Assembly (NCBI GenBank): GCA_030530925.1
Contig: JAUMUA010000001.1
Location: forward strand, 37,228 to 70,458
Reading direction: 5' to 3'
DNA from: Rothia sp. (in: high G+C Gram-positive bacteria)
Lineage (GTDB): Bacteria > Actinomycetota > Actinomycetes > Actinomycetales > Micrococcaceae
DNA length: 33,231 bases
Shown: piece by piece, positions 14,466 through 23,472 of the stretch
Numbering within the stretch: the first letter of the stretch is position 1
Layout of the letters: every line of letters starts with the position of its first letter
Program-made: the position numbers and the translations under genes
The notes under the pieces: generated by a model
What the model saw: only the letters and a program-made list of their open reading frames with translations
Databases searched by the model: none
What the model was told of the DNA's origin: nothing

Positions 14466-15959
14466 TTAACGCTTCTGGTACAGCGATTTACGCTGGAACT
14501 TAGGATCAGAAGTAACCAATACGCCAAGGTTGCGGAAGATCCCTTCGTCCACCGAACCAAGAATGGTGGTGGTGTGAATGTCGCAACCGCGAAGGTTCTG
14601 CAACTGTTCAAGGGCGCGCTGTGCGTCCTCGTTATCCGCTGCCGAAACCGAGAGCGCAATCAAAACCTCGTCGGTATGAAGGCGAGGGTTCTGGCTACCC
14701 AAATGAACGGTCTTGAGCTTCTGAATAGGAGCAATCGACTCAGCAGAGAGCAAATGGCTCTCATCGGCAATGCCCGCCAAATGTTTGAGGGCGTTAAGTA
14801 ACATAGCTGATGAGCAACCCAGCAAATCAGTAGTACGGCCGGTGACAATCTTGCCGTCAGGCAGTTCAATAGCGGCTGCGGGCAAACCTGTTTCTTCTTC
14901 ACGAGCACGAGCAGGTTCAATTACCACGCGGTCTTCTGCCTTCAAACCAGCCTTAGCCATCACCACTGCGGCACGGTCCGACTGGGTTGAATCCAAACCT
15001 TCACGTGCTTCATCAACCAAAGTCTTGAAGTAGCGGCGGATAATTTCCTGCTGACTTGCCTGGCGGCATGCATCGTCGTCAGTAATGCAGTTACCGGCCA
15101 TGTTCACACCCATGTCGGTGGGTGACTGGTAGGGGGTAGTTCCAGTGACGCGCTCAAGAAGGGTTTTGAGAAGCGGGAAAGCCTCGACGTCGCGGTTATA
15201 GTTCACAGTTGATTCGCCGTGTGCCGAGAGGTGGAAGTGATCAATCACGTTGGCGTCGTTGAGATCAACGGTTGCTGCCTCGTACGCCAGGTTTACGGGG
15301 TGCTCGAGTGGCAGGTTCCAGATGGGGAAGGTCTCAAACTTTGCGTAACCAGCTTTAGTTCCACGCTTGTTTTCGTGGTAAACCTGGCTGAGCGCGGTGG
15401 CAAGTTTGCCTGAACCGGGACCAGGTGCGGTTACAACGACGAGGTCGCGAGTAGTCTCTGCGAATTCGTTTTTACCTAAGCCTTCTTCTGAAACGATGAG
15501 GTCCATGTTGGTGGGGTAACCGGGGATTACGCGGTGGCGAGAAACCTTCATGCCGAGGCGTTCTAGGCGTTCTTTGAAAGCCACTGCTAGGCGGTCTTCA
15601 TCGTCCATCTGGGTGAGCACAACGTGCTCTACGAGGAAACCGCGATCGCGGAAGACGTCAATGAGGCGCAGGACGTCGTCTTCGTAGGTAATACCTAAGT
15701 CAGCGCGCACTTTATGACGCTCTAGGTCTTTTGCATTAATGCAGATCAGGATTTCTACTTCATCGCGGATCTTTTCAAGCATCGCGATTTTGTTATCAGG
15801 AGTAAATCCGGGAAGCACACGGGAGGCGTGCATATCGTCGAAGAGCTTACCGCCCATTTCGAGGTAGAGCTTGCCGCCTAGTTCTTCGCGGCGAGCCTGG
15901 ATGTGTTGAGACTGTGTCTCAATGTATTTCTCACGGTCAAAGCCAATCTTATTCACCAT
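14466..15959 (-). CDS. UPF0371 / DUF1846 family protein
   Basis: 497 residues, normal length for this conserved family of unknown function found in Actinobacteria and Firmicutes. Diagnostic blocks are [30 protein letters not shown] (N-terminus), [70 protein letters not shown] and [18 protein letters not shown] nucleotide-binding role is suggested by the glycine-rich PGPGSGK segment but is not proven. The ATG has no Shine-Dalgarno; a TATGCT hexamer lies eight bases upstream, so the mRNA may be leaderless or nearly so. An inverted repeat TATTCC/GGAATA (16052-16057, 16064-16069) lies further upstream and may regulate it. Confidence 0.93.
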   Translation of the reverse strand: MVNKIGFDREKYIETQSQHIQARREELGGKLYLEMGGKLFDDMHASRVLPGFTPDNKIAMLEKIRDEVEILICINAKDLERHKVRADLGITYEDDVLRLIDVFRDRGFLVEHVVLTQMDDEDRLAVAFKERLERLGMKVSRHRVIPGYPTNMDLIVSEEGLGKNEFAETTRDLVVVTAPGPGSGKLATALSQVYHENKRGTKAGYAKFETFPIWNLPLEHPVNLAYEAATVDLNDANVIDHFHLSAHGESTVNYNRDVEAFPLLKTLLERVTGTTPYQSPTDMGVNMAGNCITDDDACRQASQQEIIRRYFKTLVDEAREGLDSTQSDRAAVVMAKAGLKAEDRVVIEPARAREEETGLPAAAIELPDGKIVTGRTTDLLGCSSAMLLNALKHLAGIADESHLLSAESIAPIQKLKTVHLGSQNPRLHTDEVLIALSVSAADNEDAQRALEQLQNLRGCDIHTTTILGSVDEGIFRNLGVLVTSDPKFQRKSLYQKR

Positions 15960-16211
15960 GGAACTTAAGCATACAACGCGTTACTGAATAGCAGAACGTC
16001 TGCACACGCCGGTGCGCTTTCAAAATAGCTAGTTTTACAACGACTAATAAGTATTCCTCATTCGGAATATAGGGAGGTTTGGGATTTATTTCCTTGTAAT
16101 TACAACAGATTTAGGCGAGCAGAGAATTGTCACTAATTGAGATACCCACCGTGAAAACTGAGGCGCATTACACACGAATGAATGAGAACCAGGGCGTACC
16201 ACGAAGCCTTC

Positions 16212-16766
16212 TCACTTAACTCTTGCCGCTGTCACGGCATCATAAGTTTGACCCTTATAGAGAAACTTTTCTCGCTCAAGCCCCTCCACTACAAAGCCTG
16301 CGTAGCGGGCTACTTTTCCAGAGGCGGGATTATTTGTTCGATACCCCAATTCGAGACGACGCAACCGGGGTGAATCCTTTTCTTCTAGCACTAAACAGTC
16401 AATAGAGGAGTCCACACTGGCTTTGGCCTCTTCCAACGCCCAATCACACACAGCGCGCACCATTTGTTTCATAACACCGGTTCCACGAAGAGCTGAAACA
16501 CTCCAATACGATACCCAGGCGCGATCCCACGCCCCCGCGTCATCCTTTGCGGTGAAATCGATGAGCACACAACCTTGCACACCAGAACCGCTGTCTAAAC
16601 AAAATGCGGCACGATCCACAGCTGGTACATACGCTTGGGTAATAAACCGTTCGGCATCTTCCAATGAGCGCAAGCGAGGCATTTGGCGCTCTAAATCCGC
16701 GTTGCTACTGTAAATCTGCAATAAATCCAAAGCATCCTCAGCACGCCATTCCCGCAAAAACACCAC
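16212..16766 (-). CDS. GNAT-family N-acetyltransferase (RimJ/RimL-like)
   Basis: 184 residues from GTG with AAAGGAG five bases upstream (a second GTG follows immediately). The N-terminus FLREWRAEDALDLLQIYSS and the acetyl-CoA loop region (WVSYWSVSALRGTGVMKQMVRAVCDWAL, about 85-112) followed by NPASGKVARYAGFVVEGLEREKFLYKG are typical of RimJ/RimL-type GNAT enzymes, which acetylate N-termini or small molecules. The Q/RxxGxG/A loop is recognisable as LRGTGV. Substrate unknown. The gene stands alone, with a terminator-like hairpin (16799-16835) between it and the preceding minus-strand gene. Confidence 0.82.
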   Translation of the reverse strand: MVFLREWRAEDALDLLQIYSSNADLERQMPRLRSLEDAERFITQAYVPAVDRAAFCLDSGSGVQGCVLIDFTAKDDAGAWDRAWVSYWSVSALRGTGVMKQMVRAVCDWALEEAKASVDSSIDCLVLEEKDSPRLRRLELGYRTNNPASGKVARYAGFVVEGLEREKFLYKGQTYDAVTAARVK

Positions 16767-16798
16767 AATCTCCTTTAACTAAATCTCAGCTTAACAAC

Positions 16799-16835
16799 AA
16801 TCGGCGCCCCACCCGCTAAGGGTGAAACGCCGATT
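16799..16835 (-). terminator. Terminator hairpin after the YhgE/Pip-like gene
   Basis: AATCGGCG (16799-16806) pairs with CGCCGATT (16828-16835) and an inner CACCC (16810-16814) pairs with GGGTG (16820-16824) around GCTAA. It lies just past the minus-strand gene ending at 16858. The following minus-strand bases (GTTGTT) are only partly T-rich. Confidence 0.6.
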
Positions 16836-16857
16836 TCTGTTCAGAGATTTTGACGTA

Positions 16858-18387
16858 TTAGATAGTCTGGGTAATCATATGAGGTTCAGCAATGTGGTGC
16901 TTGTTCTTTCGAGCCACCACAAAACCGATAGTTGCAAGGATTAGACCAACCAGCGCCCAAATAACCAGGGTCCACCACTGGGGCGCGGTGTTCGCATCAG
17001 GGAAGTAGCTGAGCGAACGGAGCAAGTGAGCCGATGCACCCGGCACCATGTGCTGGCCAATCGCACCCCAGGGCTTGAGAATGAATTCCCAAGGTGACGA
17101 TGCCGCCGAGATTGGGTTAGCAATAAACATGGTGGTAATCGCACCTAACGCAATACCGGCCCCCTTACCTAAAACTGAACCAAGACCAATAATGAAGAAA
17201 CTGGTTGCCATATTTGAGAGCATAAAGGCTAGCCACAAGACGTTGAAATGCCCTTCAAGGAATCCAAACCAGGTATGCAATACAAGAGTTAGAACCAGAC
17301 CACTCATAATGGCGTAAAGAGTGGAGGCACCCAGACGAGCCCATACGCCTTGCACCAAGGTCATCATTAAAATACCACCGAGCATACCGCCCATAACCAA
17401 TGGGAACGCCGCTACGGTAAGACCAGCACCGGTGGAATCATCATCAGAAAGCTCCACAACATTAGTTACTTTAGCTGTGGTTGCTTCTTTCATCTTGCCT
17501 TGGGCGCCCATTGCATCAAGCTGCCCCTGCGCCTGAGCCACAGACCCCTTAGCTTTTTGAAGCTGAGGGGTAAGCTTTGCTAGTTGTTGCTGAGCACCCT
17601 TGACGCCGTCCCCACCACCGTTATCAACGATCTTTTGCGCCTCATCAATCTGCTTCTGAAGATTAGCCACCTGCGGGGTGGTTTCATCAACAGTCTTAGT
17701 CAACGCATCAATCTGAGTCCGAGCAAGCTTAGCTGCATCACCTTTGCCCTCAGCAGCGGGTTTGAGCGCATCGATTTGCTGTTGCGCAACGTCAAGCTGA
17801 GCCTGTGACTGTGCAAGCTGAGGTTTGAGAGTCTCTAGCGAAGCGCTTGCCTGGGTAGCTTTAGTCTTACCCTCAGCCACTACTTTCTGTGCGGCGTCAA
17901 CCTTGCTTTGTAATGCGGCTACACCTTTGTTGCCCTTAGCAATGCCGTCTTTCAAAGCGGTTGCCTTAGCTTCAGATGCCACCGCCTGAGTCTGCGCGGT
18001 GAGCTGAGTTGCCATGTTGGTCAACATGTTGTTAGTAGCGGTGCTTGCCGCGCTAGCAGTCAATACTTCAGGTGCTGCACCATCGGTCAAAATAATTGCA
18101 CCATAGGTGTCGCGCTCTTTGATTTGCTGTTCTGCTTGCTCGCGTGAATCAGCGTCAACGAAATCGAAGGTTCCCGGCAATTTCTCATCGAGAGTGCTTT
18201 TGACCTTATCCACCATGGCCGAGGGGCCAGAAATAGAAATGGGAAGGTCTTTGGTTTCAGTGGTTTTGGTGGGCCAGGTAAATGCCAGCACCAGAAGGGT
18301 AACGATTGTGGTGGCGATAAGCGCTGCACGCACAATCTTTGCCATCGGGCTGTGAACGAGGTTCTCCCGGACGGTTATTTCTTTCAT
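16858..18387 (-). CDS. YhgE/Pip-like (ABC-2/DUF3533-type) membrane protein with coiled-coil ectodomain
   Basis: 509 residues from the ATG at 18387, with GGAG six bases upstream; a TTG 12 bases earlier overlaps that site and is rejected. An N-terminal helix (IVRAALIATTIVTLLVLAFTW) leads to a ~300-residue extracytoplasmic region: a mixed segment (LPISISGPSAMVDKVKSTLDEKL...TYGAIILTDG) and then a long A/Q/K-rich heptad region (about 125-300) likely to be coiled coil. The last ~190 residues contain about six transmembrane helices (FPLVMGGMLGGILMMTLVQG... to VIWALVGLILATIGFVVA), as in ABC-2-type/YhgE proteins. Function uncertain: export of small hydrophobic compounds or envelope assembly. It is divergent from a TetR gene that probably represses it. 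Confidence 0.8.
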   Translation of the reverse strand: MKEITVRENLVHSPMAKIVRAALIATTIVTLLVLAFTWPTKTTETKDLPISISGPSAMVDKVKSTLDEKLPGTFDFVDADSREQAEQQIKERDTYGAIILTDGAAPEVLTASAASTATNNMLTNMATQLTAQTQAVASEAKATALKDGIAKGNKGVAALQSKVDAAQKVVAEGKTKATQASASLETLKPQLAQSQAQLDVAQQQIDALKPAAEGKGDAAKLARTQIDALTKTVDETTPQVANLQKQIDEAQKIVDNGGGDGVKGAQQQLAKLTPQLQKAKGSVAQAQGQLDAMGAQGKMKEATTAKVTNVVELSDDDSTGAGLTVAAFPLVMGGMLGGILMMTLVQGVWARLGASTLYAIMSGLVLTLVLHTWFGFLEGHFNVLWLAFMLSNMATSFFIIGLGSVLGKGAGIALGAITTMFIANPISAASSPWEFILKPWGAIGQHMVPGASAHLLRSLSYFPDANTAPQWWTLVIWALVGLILATIGFVVARKNKHHIAEPHMITQTI

Positions 18388-18397
18388 CCAAATCTCC

Positions 18398-18419
18398 AAA
18401 CAAAATGATTGTTTTGTTT
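18398..18419. promoter_or_regulatory. Inverted repeat overlapping the YhgE-like gene's 5' end (putative TetR operator)
   Basis: AAACAAAA (18398-18405) and TTTTGTTT (18412-18419) are perfect complements spaced by six bases. It lies 10 bases upstream of the YhgE-like ATG and just before its ribosome site, so bound repressor would block expression. The 22-base size suits a TetR dimer. Confidence 0.5.
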
Positions 18420-18435
18420 ACTCGAGAAAAATACT

Positions 18436-18455
18436 AACAGATTATGTATTCTGTT
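18436..18455. promoter_or_regulatory. Inverted repeat overlapping the tetR -10 (putative autoregulatory operator)
   Basis: AACAGA (18436-18441) and TCTGTT (18450-18455) spaced by eight bases. It covers the -10 hexamer of the TetR gene and ends four bases before its ATG at 18459, so binding would shut off the repressor gene itself. Confidence 0.45.
18447..18452 (+). promoter_or_regulatory. Candidate -10 (TATTCT) for leaderless tetR mRNA
   Basis: TATTCT is followed by six bases (GTTTGT) and then ATG 18459. No Shine-Dalgarno precedes it. Confidence 0.5.
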
Positions 18456-18458
18456 TGT

Positions 18459-19037
18459 ATGCCTAAATTAACCGAAGCCACCAGAGAAGCCCGCCGAACC
18501 CAGATTCTAGAGGCCGCCACAGCGTGCATTGTGGACCACGGATTCAGCACCACATCCATGTCACAAATCATTGAAAAATCAGGGCTTTCAAGCGGTTCAA
18601 TCTACTCACACTTCGCCAGTAAAGAAGAGATCTTACAAGAGGTTATTTCCGCCAACATTCAAGTTGTGAAAAACACATACAAACCTCAAGAAAACTATTT
18701 TTCACCGCGTCAGCTAGCTACCGCTTTCTCAAAAAAACTCGAAATCAGCATGGGCGCACGTCTCATGTTTGCCATTTGGGGCGAGGCAGCTAGCAACATA
18801 GAAACTGCCCAAATCACCTCCTCAACCATCAATGAAATCAACAACTATTTTGGAGAGCTTCTACTTCCTTGGGCAGAAAAAAATACACCCAAGAACCAGA
18901 ACCCTGAAGTTTTTTCGCGGCGCACTGCGCGCATCGTCATGGTTATAGTTCACGGATGTATTTTTAGACTCACCGTAGATTCCACAGTGAACCGAACAGA
19001 ATTTATGGAAGACGCTTTTGCACTGTTACCGGAGTAA
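18459..19037 (+). CDS. TetR/AcrR-family transcriptional repressor
   Basis: 192 residues from the ATG at 18459; the in-frame ATG at 18444 lies inside the -10 region and would add five atypical residues. The N-terminal 60 residues are a standard TetR DNA-binding domain (REARRTQILEAATACIVDHGF, then SMSQIIEKSGLSSGSIYSHFASKEEIL). The remaining ~130 residues are the helical ligand domain, too variable to name an inducer. It is divergent from the YhgE/Pip-like gene; two palindromes in the shared region suggest it controls both genes. Its mRNA is probably leaderless. Confidence 0.92.
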   Translation: MPKLTEATREARRTQILEAATACIVDHGFSTTSMSQIIEKSGLSSGSIYSHFASKEEILQEVISANIQVVKNTYKPQENYFSPRQLATAFSKKLEISMGARLMFAIWGEAASNIETAQITSSTINEINNYFGELLLPWAEKNTPKNQNPEVFSRRTARIVMVIVHGCIFRLTVDSTVNRTEFMEDAFALLPE

Positions 19038-19051
19038 GCACAATAATTTGG

Positions 19052-20027
19052 CTAAGAGAAACGACCGTCAGGATTTCGACCCTTACCTGCATAGAGTTCA
19101 GGGTATTTTTGATACAGCGGTAACCACTGCTCAAAATTAGGCACGTAGAAGGTATAAGGTTGCTCATCTTCAAGAGATTTAGTGCGCAATCGCGCATTAT
19201 AAGCAATCTGTCCCCCCCGCCGGATCATGGTGGTAATACGCGCGGTATGAACGATATGCATTACGCATCTCATCGCTCACCTCAAGACCAGGATTAGCAC
19301 TAAGTGCATCATAAATTTGCGCATCAGCAAATCGGTACCGCTCGCGGCGTCGACGAATAATAAGATATCTCACGATACCCAGATAGACGAGTACCACCCC
19401 AAGAATAAGAAGAACCAGCCAAATTCGCTTAAGCCGCTCTTGCATCGCAGCTGCTTGCCTATCTGCTTCTGCCTTCATAGTGGCCTTGTAAAGCTCATCA
19501 ATCCCTACCTGAGTTCCCTTAAAGTTCTCATCGCGAAGGTAATAGGGACCCATGCGATTGACCATAATGTCAACCTTCTGCTCATCTGGGATATTAGCTT
19601 TGGGGGCCGCATCAATATATCCCTCATCCAACCCTAAGTTAACTGCAATTAAAGTAGTATGGTCACCCTGATGAGCGTTATTCCCGTACCAATTTTCAGC
19701 AATTTGATTGGTATAAAGCTGGCTATCAATTGAGCTATTCCGGTAGAGATATACATCTATATTGAGGTTGTTTTGAGACTGAGATCTCAGACTCTCAATT
19801 TGTTGATTGATACTTTCTTCCTCTGCTGAGGTTAGTGCATCAGCAGAATCAACCACGTGACCTTTAGCGGGATACTCAGGAATGGCGGCCTCTTCTCCCC
19901 CACCCTCAGAGAGGTACTGTTTATCGGAAAATGCCGCAGCACTAGAGAACCCACTCGCAAAGAGAGCAAAAATTAGAATCAAAAGGGTAAACGGATGCAT
20001 CGAAGATGCCCAACCACCCTTTTTCAT
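19052..20027 (-). pseudogene. TPM-domain (YgcG-like) secreted membrane protein, frameshifted at a G7 tract
   Basis: The intact reading frame (19197-20027) gives 276 residues: signal peptide or anchor (FTLLILIFALFASGFSSAAAFS), a TPM domain (about 58-185, VVDSADALTSAEEESINQQIESL...QLYTNQIAENWYGN...TTLIAVNLGLDEGYIDAAP...), a second membrane helix (IWLVLLILGVVLVYLGIVRYLII) and a charged tail. It stops soon after a run of seven G on the coding strand (C at 19212-19218). Removing one G restores a frame continuing for ~54 sensible residues (IAYNARLRTKSLEDEQPYTF...KGRNPDGRFS) to the TAG at 19052, for a 324-residue product. TPM proteins act in envelope maintenance and photosystem repair in other organisms. 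This may be sequencing error, decay or phase variation. Confidence 0.72.
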
Positions 20028-20140
20028 AACCCAACTTTCAACTTTTAGACTACAGATGACTTCTACCCTGCCATGATACCCGGCAAAAGTACATCTATTT
20101 TAGAAATGATCTTCACTTGATAAGGAAACTAACACTCCTA

Positions 20141-21526
20141 TTACTTTACCCATGCAGCTTGACGCGCGCGCAAGCCCAAAGTTAACGCGCGAGCACCCAT
20201 ATAACCCAGCGCGTAACTAATCCACAACGCCACGAACGCGATAGAACCGGCCTCGTGCGAGTTCTTTGCAAACACGAGATGAACCGCCGCCAGCAGGGGT
20301 ACGTAAAACGCCAGTGTTGCAATCGAGACGAGCGCTAAGTACCGAACATCTTGGGCACCAATGAGTACACCGTCAAGAATAAACACATACGCCGCAATGG
20401 GCTGACCCACAGCAATTACCAGTGTGGCAAGCGCAAATAAGTGCTGGACAGCAGGATCAGGAGTAAAAATCCAACCACCTGCAAAACCAATGATCGGGCA
20501 CAGAATCCCTAAAATTACACCAAATCCCAAGCTCCACCGAATAAGTCGATTTTTGAGTTCAATGACGGCGGCCCTACCCTGTTCTGTACCGAGGTCTTGA
20601 GCACCCATCTCTTTACCTAAAAGTGCCTGGGCGGCAATAGCCAACGAATCAAGAGAAAACGCTAAGAGATTAAAAAAGCTCATGGTGAGCTGATAGGCTG
20701 CCAAATTCTCAGAACCCTGCGCCGTCACCACAAATACCGTGGCCAATAGCGCGATACGCATGGTGAGCGTGCGCAACATCAGCCATGAACCCACTCGAAA
20801 GACCGAGAATATGCCGGCAAAATGCGTCTCCACGCCCACACCGTGACGGTGCATGCCACGTAAGACTATCCAACCCATCACCGCGGCCATGCCCCACTGC
20901 ACTGTTGCAGTTGCAATGGCAGAACCTGCCACCCCCAGCCCTACCGGATACACGAAAAACCAGCTCAACAAGAGGTTAATGAGCGCGCCAACTGACGCCA
21001 CATACAGCGGAGTTTTAGTGTCTTGCAACCCGCGCAAAGTACCGACAGCAGCAAGAACTATAAGCATGGCGGGCAAACCAAGGAGTGAAAGACGCAAATA
21101 ATCCAGCGCAAACCCCAGAACTTCCCCACCGCCGCCCATTGCTCGCAGGAGCGGTTCTGCAAAAAACCACATGCCCAGCGCCAACACCACGCCTACTAAC
21201 AACGCTGCCCATAAACCATCGCGTGCAGAAACATACGCCGCGTGCAGATCACCCGCACCGAATGCGCGTGCCACCGCAGGGGTGGTGGAGTACGACAAGA
21301 AAATCATGAGCCCCACCAACGTTTGAATCACGGTAGCGCCCAGAGTCAGACCAGCTAGGGGCTCAGTACCAAGATGCCCCACAATCGCAGTATCACCCAA
21401 CACAAACAGCGGTTCCGCCACCAAAGCACCAAAGGCGGGGACGGCGAGCGCCAAAATCTGCCGATTCAGGCTGCGCGTTGATAAAGCGGACGGGCGTGCG
21501 AGTGAAGGTGAGGACGAGGAAGGCAT
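20141..21526 (-). CDS. MATE-family efflux transporter (DinF-like)
   Basis: 461 residues with about 12 hydrophobic segments in two MatE repeats. The first repeat opens with RQILALAVPAFGALVAEPLFVLGDTAIVGHLGTEPLAGLTLG, the classic MATE/DinF helix 1-2 block; LRGLQDTKTPLYVASVGALINLLLSWFFVYPVGLGVAGSAIAT and LLGKEMGAQD are further family signatures. These pumps expel organic cations or drugs by Na+ or H+ antiport. No Shine-Dalgarno precedes the ATG; TAAAGT lies six bases upstream, so translation is probably leaderless. It stands alone on the minus strand. Confidence 0.93.
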   Translation of the reverse strand: MPSSSSPSLARPSALSTRSLNRQILALAVPAFGALVAEPLFVLGDTAIVGHLGTEPLAGLTLGATVIQTLVGLMIFLSYSTTPAVARAFGAGDLHAAYVSARDGLWAALLVGVVLALGMWFFAEPLLRAMGGGGEVLGFALDYLRLSLLGLPAMLIVLAAVGTLRGLQDTKTPLYVASVGALINLLLSWFFVYPVGLGVAGSAIATATVQWGMAAVMGWIVLRGMHRHGVGVETHFAGIFSVFRVGSWLMLRTLTMRIALLATVFVVTAQGSENLAAYQLTMSFFNLLAFSLDSLAIAAQALLGKEMGAQDLGTEQGRAAVIELKNRLIRWSLGFGVILGILCPIIGFAGGWIFTPDPAVQHLFALATLVIAVGQPIAAYVFILDGVLIGAQDVRYLALVSIATLAFYVPLLAAVHLVFAKNSHEAGSIAFVALWISYALGYMGARALTLGLRARQAAWVK

Positions 21527-21532
21527 GAAGCT

Positions 21533-21538
21533 ACTTTA
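21533..21538 (-). promoter_or_regulatory. Candidate -10 (TAAAGT) for leaderless MATE mRNA
   Basis: TAAAGT on the minus strand, six bases (AGCTTC), then ATG at 21526; no purine-rich ribosome site and no good -35. Confidence 0.45.
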
Positions 21539-21655
21539 CCGAACACCCTAGGGTTGCTCTGCATGAGCTCATTATTCAAAACTGCAATATGTGATTGCGA
21601 TTGGTGCGATACTCTATTGCTTTATCCAGTTCCGCTCTAACATCTAAGAAAATTT

Positions 21656-22279
21656 ATGCCCGCTTCACTCATTTTCGCTTTTGGGCTCGTCTCGTTTTTG
21701 CTGGTGTGCACTCCCGGCGCTGACTGGGCGTACGTCATGAGCTCCACTATCAAACATAAGTCGCCGGTACCTGCGGTGGCTGGGCTTTTGATGGGATATT
21801 TGGGTCTAGTTGCCATTGTGGCAGTGGGTGCGGCGGCGCTTATCGCGAGTATTCCGGGTGCGTTAGCTGTGCTCACCGTGGTGGGCGCGCTGTATCTTAT
21901 CTGGATTGGCGTCACGACTTTTCTTCACCCACCTCAGCCTCATACTGCCGATACAGCGGTTCCCGCCTCCGACGTATCTCAGTTTTGGAGCGGTGCCGGG
22001 GTAAGTTTTCTAAACCCCAAAGCGCTCTTGACTTACCTGGTGCTACTCCCCCAGTTCACCCAAACGAACGCGGTGTTCCCTATGGTTGCTCAGCTCACCC
22101 TATTAGGTGTAGTGCACATGGTGAACTGCGGCGTCATTTACATCATCGTGGGGTATTCCACGCGCAAGATTTTAACGGCGCGCCCCGGCGCCGCTCGTCC
22201 AATCGGTTTATTTTCTGGGATAGCGATGGTGATTATTGGGCTACTCCTATTGGGTGAGCAGATTATGAAGTGGGTTTAA
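21656..22279 (+). CDS. LysE/RhtB-family amino-acid exporter
   Basis: 207 residues with six hydrophobic segments. The family signature is at the N-terminus: FGLVSFLLVCTPGADWAYVMSSTIKH corresponds to the P-G-P/D-x-x-x-V motif of LysE/RhtB translocators, and FLNPKALLTYLVLLPQF is the second conserved block. Such proteins export amino acids or homoserine lactones. Here TPGAD replaces the more common TPGPD. The ATG has no clear ribosome site. The gene is divergent from the MATE transporter; co-regulation is possible but unsupported. Confidence 0.9.
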   Translation: MPASLIFAFGLVSFLLVCTPGADWAYVMSSTIKHKSPVPAVAGLLMGYLGLVAIVAVGAAALIASIPGALAVLTVVGALYLIWIGVTTFLHPPQPHTADTAVPASDVSQFWSGAGVSFLNPKALLTYLVLLPQFTQTNAVFPMVAQLTLLGVVHMVNCGVIYIIVGYSTRKILTARPGAARPIGLFSGIAMVIIGLLLLGEQIMKWV

Positions 22280-22314
22280 GCGCCGTGGCGTGAGGGAGCC
22301 TTGACAAGAACAGA

Positions 22315-22367
22315 TAAAACAACGGCGAGGTTTTCGGCTTTTTACCGATAACCCCGCCATCGTTTTA
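22315..22367 (-). terminator. Intrinsic terminator after the stress-protein gene
   Basis: On the minus strand a ~21-bp stem with G-U wobbles (AAAACGATGGCGGGGTT against its partner ending CGCCGTTGTTTT) encloses a TAAAAAG-type loop and runs into TTTTA. Wobble pairs form on the minus-strand RNA but become mismatches on the plus-strand RNA, so it works mainly for the gene ending at 22424, though it also lies 35 bases past the LysE gene. Confidence 0.65.
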
Positions 22368-22423
22368 TGGTGGCGCTAAATGCGCTGAGCTTTAGAAGAG
22401 CTCTGTTTTAGAGAAGCTGACCT

Positions 22424-22897
22424 TTAGAGCTCAACAGTGTCGCTAGAACCAGAAGGCTTATTGCCCGTCACGCGGTTCTTGACGATGGTTGCTAGCGCCG
22501 CAACCTTACCGCCAGGGGTACCCCAGTACTGCGCGGACTCGCTCACGAAACGAACGAGACCGAGGTTGGGGTCATCCTTGCTATCAAAGTATGCAGAGAC
22601 ACCCTCATTCCACAGCTCTTCTACCTTTGCGCGGTCATTGACGAATTCAACCTGTCCGGAAACAGAGAGCCATGAACCGGTTTCTGCGAATGCCAAGTTA
22701 GCAACGGGGTTGGCCTTTAGTTGCTTAGCTTGATCGCCCTGTAACCCGATGAAGAACCATACATCGGCGTCGTCAGTAACTTCTTGGGGCATCATGGGGT
22801 GAGTCTGAATTTTGCCTGATTCAGAAACGGAACCCATCATGACGAAACGCTCGTCGCGCATTATTTCTACAACTTTTTCCTGGGTTAACTCAGACAT
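22424..22897 (-). CDS. Pyridoxamine 5'-phosphate oxidase-family general stress protein
   Basis: 157 residues, with AGGAG upstream of the ATG. The split-barrel flavin-binding fold is recognisable from ERFVMMGSVSESGKIQTHPMMPQEVTDDADVWFFIG, KANPVANLAFAETGSWLSVSGQVEFVND and VSESAQYWGTPGGKVAALATIVKNRVTG, the pattern of the general stress protein 26 group (COG3871). These bind FMN, FAD or F420; they are not pyridoxamine oxidases, so a link to the PdxST genes elsewhere in the window is not implied. Exact reaction unknown. Confidence 0.9.
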   Translation of the reverse strand: MSELTQEKVVEIMRDERFVMMGSVSESGKIQTHPMMPQEVTDDADVWFFIGLQGDQAKQLKANPVANLAFAETGSWLSVSGQVEFVNDRAKVEELWNEGVSAYFDSKDDPNLGLVRFVSESAQYWGTPGGKVAALATIVKNRVTGNKPSGSSDTVEL

Positions 22898-22968
22898 ATT
22901 AACTCCTTTATTGAGAATAAAATCAGTACGCTTATTATTCTACCGAAGTTACAGAGTGAGCGAAAGGT

Positions 22969-23472
22969 TTACTGAGGCTCGGGATACTTGCGTTTATAAA
23001 GTAAAACTGCAGACCATCCCATAGCTATCACCAGCAGAAACAGCCACACAGCGCCTAAGACTTCTTTTCCAAACAACAATCGAAAAGCGCTCATCAGAGT
23101 AAAAGCAAGGCTAAAAATCGTGACGTATACGGCGTCCGACCGTCTTTCATATTCCACTTTTTCTTGCCAGTTTTCTGGCAACTTCTCATCCCAGAATCTC
23201 TTGTGGCGCGGTGGACGCCTGGCAATCCACAACAGAACCAACAGACCTCCCATGAGCATGAGGGGATTCCCAGTTTCCGCCTCATTAAAGCTGCCCCCCA
23301 CCAAGGCAGGGATATAGAGTGTCAACATCACACATGTACTTACACAAGCTAACCACCAGAGTTTCTTAGCAGTAGCAGAGGCTGCAGGAAGGGTGATTTT
23401 CTCGTGGGAAAGCTTATTGCTCGGATCGTTTGCCTCCCACGCGTTTAGATTGCGTGACGGTTCTTCACTCAC
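22969..23472 (-). CDS. Small membrane protein coupled to a GNAT gene (unknown)
   Basis: 167 residues; its GTG overlaps the stop of the upstream acetyltransferase gene (GTGA, 23469-23472), implying translational coupling. A polar N-terminus of ~35 residues is followed by hydrophobic segments at about 39-60 (WWLACVSTCVMLTLYIPALVGG), 70-84 (PLMLMGGLLVLLWIA), 118-134 and 140-160, with a basic/acidic loop (RRPPRHKRFWDEKLPENWQEKVEYERR) between pairs. I do not recognise a family. It could anchor or serve the acetyltransferase, but that is only suggested by the overlap. Confidence 0.72.
   Translation of the reverse strand: MSEEPSRNLNAWEANDPSNKLSHEKITLPAASATAKKLWWLACVSTCVMLTLYIPALVGGSFNEAETGNPLMLMGGLLVLLWIARRPPRHKRFWDEKLPENWQEKVEYERRSDAVYVTIFSLAFTLMSAFRLLFGKEVLGAVWLFLLVIAMGWSAVLLYKRKYPEPQ

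Noticed and set aside
22424..22897. True pyridoxamine 5'-phosphate oxidase (PdxH) working with PdxST
   Set aside because: The sequence has the general stress protein 26 pattern and lacks the PdxH C-terminal signature; organisms with PdxST do not need PdxH for de novo PLP.
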